DNA of 64,000 nucleotides, taken from NCBI GenBank assembly GCA_025716855.1, contig JAIXMQ010000045.1, positions 62,001-126,000 on the forward strand. The letters are read 5' to 3'. How positions within the stretch are numbered: the stretch's first letter is position 1; each line of letters starts with the position of its first letter. Under the pieces are notes generated by a model that worked only from the letters and a program-made list of their open reading frames with translations, did no database searches and had not been told where the DNA came from. The position numbers and the translations under genes are program-made. The DNA comes from Pilaira anomala (Eukaryota > Mucoromycota > Mucoromycetes > Mucorales > Mucoraceae). Of this stretch, positions 25,264 through 36,330 are shown piece by piece.

Positions 25264-26298
25264 CTATGAATACCAGTCCAAAAATAATAGGACAAAACTA
25301 GCCATAATCAAAAATACCAGCATAAACTTTCGACTACTCTTGTTTCTTTCTTTTGCAGTCAATAACTGTAAATTACCTTGTTCTACTCTACCAGTAGTAG
25401 CAATGGCATCTGCATACAATTTATCTGTTTGAGCTGTTTGAGCGGCTAAATGGTTCGTTAACTGAGTTTGAAGGGTAGAGATCTCAAGTAATGCCTTTTC
25501 AGCACTTTTCACTTGATTTAAAGTATTATTTAATTCTTCCAACATGACAGAATTTTCTTTTTCCAACATTTGTACTTGTTCCTGTGACAACTGTTGTTCA
25601 AACGGGTTTTCTTCTTCTTCTTCTTCTACTACTGCTGCTACTACTGGCATATCTTGTTGTGATTCAAATACGACAGGTTGATTATATGTTGATTTAGATA
25701 ATTGATTTTCACTCTTTTCAATTTCTCGCATCAATCGAATTTCTTGTTGATCTTTTTGAATTTGAGATACTTTCATTAATTGTTGATTTAATAACCAAGT
25801 GATACTACTACGATGTACAAATAATACATCTTCTGTACCCGAACTAAAGAATTGAGCTAATATATGGGATGCCTTTGATGCTTCTCTTTGTTGTCTTAAC
25901 TTTTCTGACGTCTCCAGTTCTTTCATGCGATCCATACAGCGACGTATAATTAACTTGGCTTGAAAATCAATTTCATCGCGTTCACGGTCAGTCAAGTTAT
26001 GAATATTATTTGAAAATAAAGCAAATAATGAATCGCCTTCAAGTGTGGGTTCAGATGCTTTTGTAGGACGTGCGTTCAGTCGAGATGGTCTATTGCTTGT
26101 ACTGAGGTACGCGGGGCGGATCGTCAAGAGAAAGCGCCTTAGACTATCAATATGTTGATAAATACGATACGCTTCTTTTGTAAATATATCATAACTTTCT
26201 TCCTCGTGTCTTTCTCTACGTTTTTTGTTGGGTTTATGAGGTACATTAGACGCTTTCTTTTCAACTAGATGTCGAAATTCAATGGTTATATTGGACAT
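25264..26298 (-). CDS. UFE1: Syntaxin-18-type ER t-SNARE (Ufe1)
   Basis: Single exon, 344 residues from ATG 26298 (MSNITIEFRHLVEKK). The frame stays open upstream to 26451, but that extension ends in a homopolymeric GIIIIIFLLN stretch and lacks family similarity, so the internal start is preferred. The N-terminal syntaxin-18 domain includes DIFTKEAYRIYQHIDSLRRF and LTDRERDEIDFQAKLIIRRC. The SNARE helix runs about 265-320 (EKALLEISTLQTQLTNHLA) and ends with a tail anchor, FMLVFLIMASFVLLFLDWY, whose FLDWY end is diagnostic for syntaxin 18. Ufe1 works at the ER in retrograde Golgi-to-ER fusion and homotypic ER fusion. Confidence 0.92.
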   Translation of the reverse strand: MSNITIEFRHLVEKKASNVPHKPNKKRRERHEEESYDIFTKEAYRIYQHIDSLRRFLLTIRPAYLSTSNRPSRLNARPTKASEPTLEGDSLFALFSNNIHNLTDRERDEIDFQAKLIIRRCMDRMKELETSEKLRQQREASKASHILAQFFSSGTEDVLFVHRSSITWLLNQQLMKVSQIQKDQQEIRLMREIEKSENQLSKSTYNQPVVFESQQDMPVVAAVVEEEEEENPFEQQLSQEQVQMLEKENSVMLEELNNTLNQVKSAEKALLEISTLQTQLTNHLAAQTAQTDKLYADAIATTGRVEQGNLQLLTAKERNKSSRKFMLVFLIMASFVLLFLDWYS

Positions 26299-27067
26299 TG
26301 TTGGTTTATTTAATAAAAAAATAATAATAATAATTCCATACCTGTGAGACACCTTACCTTTGTTTACTGGAGAGAAAAAAAGGCCACTAACTCCGCTTAG
26401 AAAGGCGGGTGTCGGTAGGAGAGAGACAATTGTCATTGCTGAGTGCATCATTGAGAATATATATGTACAGTTTTATACATACTAGCAGCGTCTTGTTTTA
26501 AAATGACCATTGATTCTTTAGAATATAAATCACTTAGTTTCCAAAAGGTGTAACAATTCTCAACAACAAGTTTATTTTGAAAGGTGTGGCCTAAAAAGAT
26601 CAACTCGATTTATTTTATATGAAAGTGATATAAGCAAAGTATTGAGTCTCATTTGGAAACAAAGATAAGGTAATCACATACATTTTTTTTTTTTTGTTTT
26701 GATAAATAAATTTACAAAGAGCCCTTTTATAAACAAAAAAAGAAAGAAAAAGTATTATAATTTCATGTTGTCTATATCAGTCTCTTTGTTTCAAGACTAT
26801 ACCAATTACTTCTATAATAAACGAGATAGAACTTAATAAAGAGTAAAGTTTTTATTGAAGAAAACGTTAAGTAAAGAAACCTCTTTCACTCCCGGATGAT
26901 TAAGACTGATGGCTCTCTACTAAAAAGAAAGGTTATTCTCCTACATTCTATTCGTTTTAATCACACGCATGTTGTCTAGTAGTTGTTTTCACACGCGTCT
27001 ATTTTTTAAAATATGTATTATTGTACACAGTTATTTTTTTTTTTTTTTATAGATAAAAGAGGATCCA
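26299..27067. other. Intergenic, no gene seen
   Basis: 769 bp between the start of UFE1 and the small ORF ending at 27068. It carries the UFE1 promoter. Short AT-rich runs only; no tRNA-like or coding signal found. Confidence 0.3.
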
Positions 27068-27229
27068 TTATAAATCTTGATGAGCTATGGAAAATTGCTG
27101 CCACTGAAGTATAGCATCTTTTTGATTTTCTTGTTGATCATATTTATATCCTGAGCCTTTCATAATGATAATATGTCCATTACTGCTTTCATCCAAGACC
27201 AATTCAATATTAATCACAGGAACAAACAT
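27068..27229 (-). CDS. Small ORF, 53 residues, unknown
   Basis: An intact 54-codon frame beginning MFVPVINIELVLDESSNGHI and ending SIAHQDL. Its composition is not the Phe/Lys/Asn bias of random AT-rich frames here: it has mixed charged and hydrophobic residues in a beta-like alternation and a YKYDQQENQKDAILQWQQF helix-like stretch. No family recognised. It lies 361 bp from the divergent PEX6 start. A genuine microprotein or the first coding exon of something larger are both possible; no downstream exon was found. Confidence 0.4.
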   Translation of the reverse strand: MFVPVINIELVLDESSNGHIIIMKGSGYKYDQQENQKDAILQWQQFSIAHQDL

Positions 27230-27590
27230 TTTATAATAATAAAAAAAAAAAAAAGAGAGAGAGAGAGAAAGATAAGTAAAAGAAAAATCCCCTTTCCCCT
27301 TTTATATATATATATGCGTTGATTTTATCTTTTTGACAATGAAGAGACTCTTCTTTGTTTACATATAATGAAGAAAAACCCCCTTTGTGTTTTTGACATT
27401 TCTCTTCTAATAAAACAATCAGGTTGCACAAAAAGTTAAAAGCGTGGGGATTGGCATATTCATCATCTCATCGCCTTTTTAAATCATTGTCAATTCTCGT
27501 TACAAATATACTATCCTTAAATTTTCCCTTTCACTTGTTCTTTTTTTTTTTTTTTTTTGGGTCTTGTGAAAAAAAAATATATATACTCTT

Positions 27591-27696
27591 ATGCCTTTGT
27601 TTACGACTGCAAACTTGAGCTTAGTTTCAGGTCAAGAAGATCAATTTGTTCAAGTTTCTAAGGACTTGTGGAAAACACTTGTTACAAATGACAGTC

Positions 27697-27727
<31 letters not shown>

Positions 27728-30700
27728 GAATGAGAGAGGGGGAAAAAAAAAACGGGATGTTAAACTCTTTCTCTTTCTTCTTTCTTCATATAGAATATAT
27801 TACAGTCTCTATTATTATTCCCAGTTTAGCTATTCCTTCTCCTATTACCAAGCCAAACCACAAGACTACTTTAAACTCGTTTATTGTTCATTGCAAACCG
27901 ACAGAACAAGGGGTAAAGATATATAAAGCTTTATTTTTGAAGAAGAAAGAAAAAATTAACCTTTTTTTTTCTAAACTAGGACAATAAAAATTTAGTTTAT
28001 GCAAGCAGTCAACTTATTCAAACAGTGTATGGTAAGGACGCTTTAGCTAGGTTAGATGAAGAGGATGATGAAGAAGAAGAGGATCGATGTAGTGTACAAG
28101 TGAAACCTGTTGAATTGATTGAATTGGATGAACTTATTATTGGTGCAAGAACACCAGCATCTTATGAATTTGCACAAAAAGGTAAAATATACATATATAT
28201 ATATAAAAAAAAAAAAAAGTGTTTATTTTTTTTTTTTTTAACAAAAAAAAGTACTTAGATCAAGAAGGGTTGATCCAATTATTTATTCAAGAACCTAAAC
28301 GAATTATTCGTAGTTCAGAAACCGTTCAATTCGAGAACGGAACAAGTTTTGACATCTTGATGACGAACCCGGTACAACAAGGATGTGTGGTAGCAAGTGA
28401 TCGTACACGATTGTTAGTTGTAGATGTTTCTACAGTAGAAACAGAAGAAGAAAGAACAGAAGATCAAGCTTTGTTGGTTTCATCGATCAGTAGCCATGGG
28501 TTCAATTTAACACCTAGTCAACCTCAAGTGATTGAACCTAAAGAATTTCATGCGATCATCTTACAAAAGCCTTGGCCTGAAGCACGTCTTTATCCAGCAC
28601 CCGAAACCTTAATGATGATGCATCTCGTATTTTTATTCATATTCAAGATTTAGCCAAGTGCGGGGTTTTTAGTGGCGATTGGGTATTAGTCAGTGCAAAT
28701 GATCCAAAAAAATCCAGATTATGTCGTGTCTATGGTATCGATGACACTACTTCCGGTCCACAGTAAGTGATATGACAGATTGGAAAAAAAATAAAAAAAA
28801 AAAAAGAGCTTCTGAATCTTAAACTCGCCCTATCGTATAGATCCAATGTTTATCTTGCACCTGTACTTTATTTTAATTTGGGCTTACCACTTCCACCTGC
28901 ACCCATGGATACTGCCACACTGACCATTACCAAAGTCAATGCACCGGCTGTGGAAGGACCCCCAGTCGCCACAGCGGTTAGTATTGCACGTATTGCATCC
29001 CCTGCGTCCATGGATAAATCATTACAATCGGCATTTCTAGAGTCTTTAAAGCACTGGTTTGAAGCCAAGGAACGGATTGTATGTAAAGGAGATGTGATTG
29101 GAATTTGTTTAGATGAAGAAGCAGCGCGATTCAAGCCTCAAGAAACAGAAGAAGCAGAAGCAGAAGCAGAAGAATCTGGGACGACGGTGTATAGCAAGCC
29201 TACGACTTTAGCTTATTTCAAAGTGACACGTCTTGCCGACATGGTAGATGAAACCAAAGTGCATCCATCTTATTTTGGATCCGGACGTCGTATTGTACCT
29301 AGTAAGACACAGATGGTACAAACGGGTGTAGAGTACTCTCGCGTACCTGTTGGGTCTATCTCACATTACTATGACTTTTCGAAGAAGTTACCATTCAAGC
29401 GATCGAGCTCCGTTGCGTATCATCAATTACATGAATTGATGTCGTCCTCTTTGCATCCTTTGGGAAGAGACTTTGAGTTATCGTGTAATGTGTTATTCCA
29501 TGGACCTCGTGGTGGAGGTAAGACCACGTTAGTGAAGGAAGTAGTAGAGGATCTTGGGTTACATGTGTATGAGTTCTCAGTGTACGATATTGTGTCTGAT
29601 ACGGATGCAAAGACAGAAGTTCATTTACGTGCGAAATTTGAGAAGGCAAGTGCCCTTGCACCGTGTGTGGTGTTGATAAAGCATATGGAGGGGTTAGCCA
29701 AGAAGAGTGCTGTGGTTGAGTCTGGACAAGAGCCTTTGTTGGCGACTGTGTTACAGGAATGTATCCAGCATGTGAATGCGACGGCTCATGCGACAGGGTA
29801 CCCAGTGATGGTGGTGGCGACGACTGGAGATATAGATGCATTACCTTCCAGTGTGTTGTCTTGTTTCAGGCATGAGGTGTTGATGCATGCACCGGATGAA
29901 AAGATGAGGCTTCAGATACTGAATAATTTGTTATATCGTAGTCCTTTAGCACCTGATGTGTCACTTTTGAATTTGGCGACACAGACAGCTGCTTTGGTTG
30001 CAAAGGATTTAGTTGATTTGGTAGGTAGAGCAGGTGTGCTTGCTTTACAGCGTATTGATCGTGCGATTCATCGTACATCATCATCGTCATCATCAGAAGA
30101 AGAAGGTGAAGAGGACATGCACACTACGTTGGTGACGACACAAGATATTCAAGCAGCAGGTATTACATTAACCGCATCGGATTTTGATGCAGCGTTGAAT
30201 GAAGCGCGAGCCAGTTACTCTGATTCGATTGGAGCGCCCAAGATTCCTAATGTGACATGGGACGATGTAGGAGGATTAGCGCATGTGAAGGACGATATTT
30301 TGGATACGATTCAATTACCGTTAGAGCATCCAGAGTTATTTGGGGCGGGACTGAAGAAACGTAGTGGTATTTTATTGTATGGACCCCCCGGTACCGGTAA
30401 AACGTTACTTGCGAAAGCGATCGCTACCTCCTGTTCGCTTAATTTCTTTTCGGTGAAGGGACCTGAATTGCTCAATATGTATATTGGTGAATCGGAAGCG
30501 AATGTGCGTCGTGTGTTTCAACGTGCTCGGGATGCGAAGCCTTGTGTGATCTTTTTTGATGAGTTGGATTCGGTTGCCCCTAAGCGTGGAGAAAAGGGAG
30601 ACTCGGGCGGTGTGATGGATCGTATCGTGAGTCAGTTGTTGGCGGAATTGGATGGTATGGGAGAAGGTGGAGAGGAGGCAGGTGCAGGTGATGTGTTTGT

Positions 30701-31388
30701 GATTGGAGCGACGAATCGACCGGATTTATTGGATCCTGCTTTATTACGTCCTGGTAGATTTGATAAGTTACTTTATCTTGGTGTAAGTCAAGATCATGAA
30801 TCTCAATTAAGAATTATTGAGGCATTAACAAGAAAGTGAGTTTTATATAAGAGAGAGAGAGAGCTTAATTCATGTATTGATTTGATTTTTTTTTTTTTTT
30901 TATTAAGGTTCCGGCTTCATCCAGATTTAGACTTGCGTCGTGTAGCCGATCGTTGTCCTTTTCATTACACGGGAGCCGATTTTTACGCACTTTGTTCAGA
31001 TGCCATGTTAAAAGCGATGACACGTGTTGCGGATTCGATTGAGAGCAAAGTAGATCAATTGAATAAGGAGAAACGAAGTGATTTACCAGATCCTTTGACA
31101 GCTCAATATTATTTATCTCATTTGGTGACACCGGATGAAATTGTGGTGCAAGCGGAAGAGATTGATTTTATCAAGGCTTTAGATGAATTGATACCAAGTG
31201 TATCAGCTACTGAACTTGCTCATTATTCTAAAGTAAGAGAGAAGTTTGAAAAAGTAGAAGAAGAAGATGAAGGACAAGAGGATGAGGAAGAAGATGCTTT
31301 ACAGACTGCTTTATTAGAATCAAAAAAAGTATTAAAGACTACCATGAAAAAGAGGGATAAAGGAAAAGGAAAGCAACGTGCTGAATAG
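27591..31388 (+). CDS. PEX6: Peroxisomal AAA+ ATPase PEX6 (with one-base frameshift at about 28611)
   Basis: Exons 27591-27699, 27794-27912, 27980-28181, 28259-28762, 28841-30835 and 30908-31388. Two AAA+ modules: a degenerate D1 (GPRGGGKTTLVKEV, no proper Walker B) and a canonical D2 (VTWDDVGGLAHVKDDILDTI, Walker A GPPGTGKTLLAKAIA, Walker B VIFFDELDSVAPKRG, sensor GATNRPDLLDPALLRPGRFD). Together with Pex1 it extracts ubiquitinated Pex5 from the peroxisome membrane. Within exon 4 the frame ends at TAG 28651, yet the conserved continuation IFIHIQDLAKCGVFSGDWVL is read one frame over from about 28611. One missing A would restore about 1136 residues. Everything downstream is intact, so a consensus error or a very recent mutation is likely. 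The tail is acidic then Lys-rich. Confidence 0.9.
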
Positions 31389-31986
31389 ATTATTATTTAA
31401 CAACAATGAATAAAGATATAAAAGGAAAGACTGTTTTTATTTTTTTTTCCTCCTCCTCCCCCTTTTTTTTTTTTTTTGAATAAATATAAAAAAAGCGATT
31501 GAAGATCCGGGGGCATTTGTACAACAACAACAACAAAAAACATTATAAAAAAAGGTTACGGGAACTGAAACGCGCACGACGATTTGGACCTAAATTAGGA
31601 TACAAACCGGAAGGGCTGTTGTTGTTGTTGTTGTTGTACTATAATAATTTTTTTTTTTTTTTTGAAAGGAGAGAAAAAAGACCTGTGCACCCCAATAATA
31701 ATAAACTGGTTCAAATGTCATGTTTTCTAATAAGCCAGGTATTTATTTTATCATGTGTAAAATAATATTATTACGCTGATAGTGAATAAAGAAAAGCTCC
31801 GGTCTTGTAAAAAAAAAAAAAAAAAAACGTGTGCCCTGATTGTATGCAAATTACTGATAAATGATATCATATTCAAATCGTGGTGTAACAAAATATATGT
31901 ATATGATGAATGTGTTTATTAAATAGAAAGAGAGAGAATATTATGAAGATATGTATAATGAAGGAGGGTAATAAATACAGTTATAT
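31389..31986. other. Convergent intergenic, no clear gene
   Basis: 598 bp between the 3' ends of PEX6 (+) and the small gene at 31987 (-). It includes T-rich 3' regions and one GC-richer patch (31559-31620) that reads RELKRARRFGPKLGYKPEG in a plus frame but has no believable start or flanking exon. Confidence 0.35.
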
Positions 31987-32178
31987 TTAACAAATCATGA
32001 TAGGTCTACTATGATGAATATTTTGTTGAATGGGAGGGGATACAGACCACCAGTTTTCTGCAGGTTGACTATATTTCTTTTCTGTCATTGAACGTTCCAG
32101 ACGCAATGCATAATATTTAGTTTCTTCAGAATTGTATAAAATTGATGATTTTTCATCTATAGAATTGAAAGATGTTTA

Positions 32179-32215
<37 letters not shown>

Positions 32216-32469
32216 TGAATGTATAGAAGAAACATACCATTCTCCATTGATTTTTTAGTATAATTCACTGTATTGGATCTTCGTGGGGAAGAAGAATGAG
32301 TGGGTGTTGATGTGATTGTATTAGGTTTTGTAGTTTGAAGAAGTGATTTTTTGATACGTTGTAATAAAGGTGTAATAGAAGCCATACTTGGTGTTCTCTT
32401 TCTTTTATTAGTTGTACTGCTGACTGTAAAGGTAGAAGTTGATAATGTAATTTTGTTCATAAGTAACAT
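31987..32469 (-). CDS. Small uncharacterised basic protein, 2 exons
   Basis: Exons 32469-32238 and 32156-31987 (GTATGT..TAG, 81-nt intron) give 133 residues. The N-terminal half is Ser/Thr-rich and basic (TTNKRKRTPSMASITPLL, QRIKKSLLQTTKP). The C-terminal half looks more constrained (YNSEETKYYALRLERSMTEK, QPAENWWSVSPPIQQNIHHS). An alternative start codon lies three codons further in, at 32460. No family recognised. The intron contains an (AT)n run of about 34 nt. The real-gene call rests on the clean splice join and the tryptophan-containing C-terminus. Confidence 0.5.
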
Positions 32470-35079
32470 GTTGTATATTTTTTAATAAATAAATAAAAAA
32501 AAAAAACTAAAATAAAATAACAAAAATCATGGTGCCTCTTTATATACTTTTTTTTTTATAGGGTCTAGAAGGTTTTTATATTTCTTTCTCTCTTTTAGAA
32601 GGAGTACACAGGACTTTTAAAAAGGCATGCGAAAACAGAATATTTAAACACCACGGACTTACTTATACAACGTCTAAAAAATACTAAAAAATTAAAGACT
32701 AAACCATCGAAGTTTGTTTATTAGCAATTAACTTTATATATAGAGTGGGCTTATTATATAAATAATATCAATTCGTCCAGTATTAAACAATTCAGTTAAC
32801 AAAAGAGTTTGTGTGCAAAAACTTTTTTTTTTCTCCTTAGTTTAAAAAAAAAAAAAAAAAAATCATGGTGATGGACCTAATAATGATTTCATATCTTTCT
32901 ATAATTATATCTGTATCACCTTATTGAATTTTAAACAATTGCCGATCCAGAAAAAGAAGAAGGAGGTGCGGGTCAGTGAGAGGAATAGAAGAAAAGGTTT
33001 TTTTTTTTATGATTTTTGAAAAATGTTTTAATTAAGGGTAAATATTCAATACAGTGAGTGAGGCTGAGTCATATATAAAAAGGAGCAAAAAAACAAGGCA
33101 ACAAAAAAAGAAGACAAGAACGTTGTGCGTTGATATATATTTCATTATATAAAACGTTTTTTTTTTCATCCATTAAATTTTCTTTGTCTTATAATAAATC
33201 ACAAAAAGTATTATGATATTGATTTGGATGTAGATCATCTATTTTATTATAACAATAGAAGACGAAAAAAAGGGGCAGAGAAAATTGATTCTATATGCCT
33301 TATAAACTCTAACACGTTCGAGAAAAACATTTAGTACAATTTAAATCCTTTTCATGTGAACTTGATCGACACATTTCCGCATGAATTGTTTATATATGTG
33401 AAAGAGACTCATGGATTCAAAAGAGCTACATATAAAAGAATCTGATATATGTAAGCTGATTGAAGGTGACAAAAAAAAAAAAGCTTATTTTGTTGTGTTA
33501 ACGGAAATGTCAGTATCCGGACCCGGCATTACATTCAATTGTAAAAAAAAAAAAAACTTTATATCTGATTATTAAGAACAGATTGTTAATTGACGTCTAT
33601 AAACAATTGCTTGATTGGAATAGTTGATATTGCCTTTTTATTCAGCAGCTACTTCTTGATATAGCTGCCATCATTTGCATGGTATTACTCACCTTTTAGC
33701 ACTGATATATAGTATCAATAATAAACCTCAATCAGAATAGTAATAAAGGCTTTTACGGATAAAGTGAAACTCTCGCTCATGATTTACTCTGATGCAAGTG
33801 ATGTTTTAATAAAGTGGCACAAATTAAAATAAAAAAAAACTATTCTGTTCACTTTCTCAATGTGCATATATTAAACCTTTTTTTTTTTTTTTTTCAAATG
33901 ACACATAATATAGAAAATGCAAGTTTTTTTTATATATATAAATAATCGTTATATTACGCGGTTGGATTACTTTTTTCCATGTTTGTGTAAAAAGACACGT
34001 CAAAAATCGTTATAGACTCTAACGTATATAACACATGACATAATATGATCGATATTGGGTCTAGGCCGCAATATATATTATTCGGAAAAATGGATTGACA
34101 GATCTTAGTGTGCATTTGCTCTTGTAAAAAAAAAAAAAAAAGTTTCTTGTATTAGTTCTAACAACTTAATTTCAAATGCTTCTCTCTTTCTCTTTCTTTC
34201 TTATTATATTCCAAGAAAATGAACTTAGATAAATCATATTTTTAGAACAAAAGTTAGGAATATTTGTTCTCCTAATACATCTTAAAATAACTTTTTTTTT
34301 CTGTAATAAAAGCTAAATAAACAGTGTAAATATAAATATTACATGTGCCGCTGCGAATATTATGTAGAATTTTTTTTTCTATTGTTCTGTTAAAAGCCTA
34401 ATACTATTGCCGCTCCCCTATTAAGGTCCTCTCTCTTCTGATATACTTTCATATGATTTCTCTTTTTAAAAAAGAATGTATACGTCAGAATGACCAATTG
34501 TTAATATTAAATATTGTGCCCTTTTTTTTTGAGATACCGTTGTATTGAAAGTTTACAATCCAATACATATTAAACTTTTAGACATATGTTTGAACTACCA
34601 AAAACTATCTTTAGAATCGTTTTTAGGCAAAAAAGACCAAATTTTTTGTTTTCCCTCCTCAAAACTCAGTTTGTTTGGACGTGACTGTAAATAAGCAAAA
34701 AAATATAGGAGCGTTTTTTAATTTGAATCGATTTATTATAGATTCCACATCCCCGTGATATTGATAATTCACATGTAACCTATTTCACGACATATTTTCT
34801 TTAATGAGGTACTCTAAAAGTTACATTTCATCGTTCCTATAGTTTTTTTTTTTTTTTTTTTTTAAAAAAAAAATCAACCTATCAAAGAAGTAAAAAAGGG
34901 TTTGAAATGAATAACCGTCACTTTTTTTTTTTTTTTAGGGTTGCGTATAGGAAAAAGGGCCTGAGATAGGGTAGGCCTGTCGAAAAAAAAAAAAAAAAAA
35001 AAAAAAAAGTGTATGTGTTTGAAAGGATAACGGGCTTTTTTTTTAACTATACATAGCACTCTTTTTTTTTTTTTATACG
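32470..35079. other. 2.6-kb gene-poor region
   Basis: Both strands are dense in stops. The plus-strand side ends in long A/T runs (34845-34880, 34921-34936, 34984-35008) right before the uL2m gene. I saw no tRNA A/B boxes, no transposase frame and no repeated block. It could hold a non-coding RNA gene or heavily spliced small exons that cannot be read by eye. Confidence 0.4.
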
Positions 35080-36204
35080 ATGTTTCGTTTAGGAAGAGTA
35101 CTTCAACAGGTTAGCCAAAAGGCGCCTGTAGGTCGTTTATACCAACAACCTACGACGACCCATATGACGTCTTTAGTTTCACGTTTCAGTCAATTACGTA
35201 CCTTTGCTTCCAAGCCTACTACTACGACATCGACTACAGAATCGTCGGGCCCCACATTTTTGACAGGTTTCAATACACAAGGTAATGCTATGAACAGTAT
35301 CAAATCGTCTGCTTCACCTTCAAGTCAATTTAAGACCAAAAAGCCCACGACACCTGGTAAACGTTGGTTAAAGCGAGTTCCTCGTGATCATCTCTACAAG
35401 GGTAAAGCAGTTCGTAATTTGACGATCGCTAAACGTAGTTCCGGTGGTCGTAATAACAGTGGCCATATCACGGTTCGTCACCGTGGTGGAGGACATAAGC
35501 GACGTATTCGTATTTTAGACTGGCAACGTGCCGAAACGGGACTTCAGACGGTCAAGCGACTTGAACACGACCCTGGACGTACTGCTTGGATCGCTTTATT
35601 AGAACACGATGTGACAAAGAAACTCAGTTATATTATTGCACCTCATGGTGTGAAGGCAGGTGATAAGGTGACATCATATAGAAGTCAAGCAACAGCAGAG
35701 GACGAAGAAGGTGGTGGTGTTGATAGTTCCATTACTCGTACGGTGGCAGTGGATGCAGGTAATTGTATGCCTCTCAAGATGATTCCAGTGGGTACGATTT
35801 TACATAACATTGGATTAAAGCGTAATGGACCTGCTATCATGGCTCGATCTGCAGGTACTTATGCACAATTGATTCAGACAGGAGAAACAGGCTATGCTCA
35901 AGTTCGTTTATCGAGTGGTGAGGTGCGTTTGGTGCCTGTGGATGCGTGTGCTACGATTGGTGCTGTCAGTAACCCAGATCATCAGCATGAAATGCTTGGT
36001 AAGGCTGGTAGATCGAGATGGTTAGGTATTCGTCCTACTGTGCGTGGTATGGCCATGAATGCTTGTGATCATCCTCATGGTGGTGGTAGAGGTAAATCTA
36101 AGGGTAATAAGGATCCTAGATCCGTTTGGGGTGTATTATCTAAGGGTGGTAAGACAAGAAAGACACCAAACCAATTTGTTGTCAAGCCTAGACCTAGACG
36201 TTAG
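35080..36204 (+). CDS. RML2: Mitochondrial large-subunit ribosomal protein uL2m
   Basis: Intronless 374-codon frame. Residues 1-45 are a mitochondrial presequence rich in Arg, Ser, Thr and Gln. The core follows bacterial/mitochondrial L2: AKRSSGGRNNSGHITVRHRG, GGHKRRIRILDW, LEHDPGRTAWIALLEH, then the peptidyl-transferase-proximal loop RPTVRGMAMNACDHPHGGGR with the invariant HPHGGG, and a basic C-terminus. uL2m helps hold the subunits together at the peptidyl transferase centre. A Ser/Thr-rich linker (about 45-95) precedes the domain. An insertion in the middle (AEDEEGGGVDSSITR) is acidic. Confidence 0.95.
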   Translation: MFRLGRVLQQVSQKAPVGRLYQQPTTTHMTSLVSRFSQLRTFASKPTTTTSTTESSGPTFLTGFNTQGNAMNSIKSSASPSSQFKTKKPTTPGKRWLKRVPRDHLYKGKAVRNLTIAKRSSGGRNNSGHITVRHRGGGHKRRIRILDWQRAETGLQTVKRLEHDPGRTAWIALLEHDVTKKLSYIIAPHGVKAGDKVTSYRSQATAEDEEGGGVDSSITRTVAVDAGNCMPLKMIPVGTILHNIGLKRNGPAIMARSAGTYAQLIQTGETGYAQVRLSSGEVRLVPVDACATIGAVSNPDHQHEMLGKAGRSRWLGIRPTVRGMAMNACDHPHGGGRGKSKGNKDPRSVWGVLSKGGKTRKTPNQFVVKPRPRR

Positions 36205-36330
36205 ATTTTTTTTTTCTTCTTCTTCATGACACAACCTTTTCGTATATACATATATAAAAAAAAAAAATAAAAAAATTTACATAGAAATTAAATTGACACA
36301 CTCTTTTTTTTTTTTTTCTTTCTCTCTCTC

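Noticed and set aside
26299..26451. N-terminal extension of the Ufe1 frame
   Set aside because: The extension has an ATT-run-coded poly-Ile and no syntaxin-18 similarity; the family start is at 26298.
28605..28620. Programmed -1 ribosomal frameshift in PEX6
   Set aside because: No X XXY YYZ heptamer in the zero frame; a missing base in an A-run is simpler.
31499..31765. Plus-strand frame with RELKRARRFGPKLGYKPEG
   Set aside because: A short basic stretch between Asn and Leu homopolymers; no believable start context, splice partner or family match.
33775..33815. Possible C/D-box snoRNA (TGATG and CTGATG-like boxes)
   Set aside because: Box spacing and terminal stem do not fit; chance matches in AT-rich DNA are likely.
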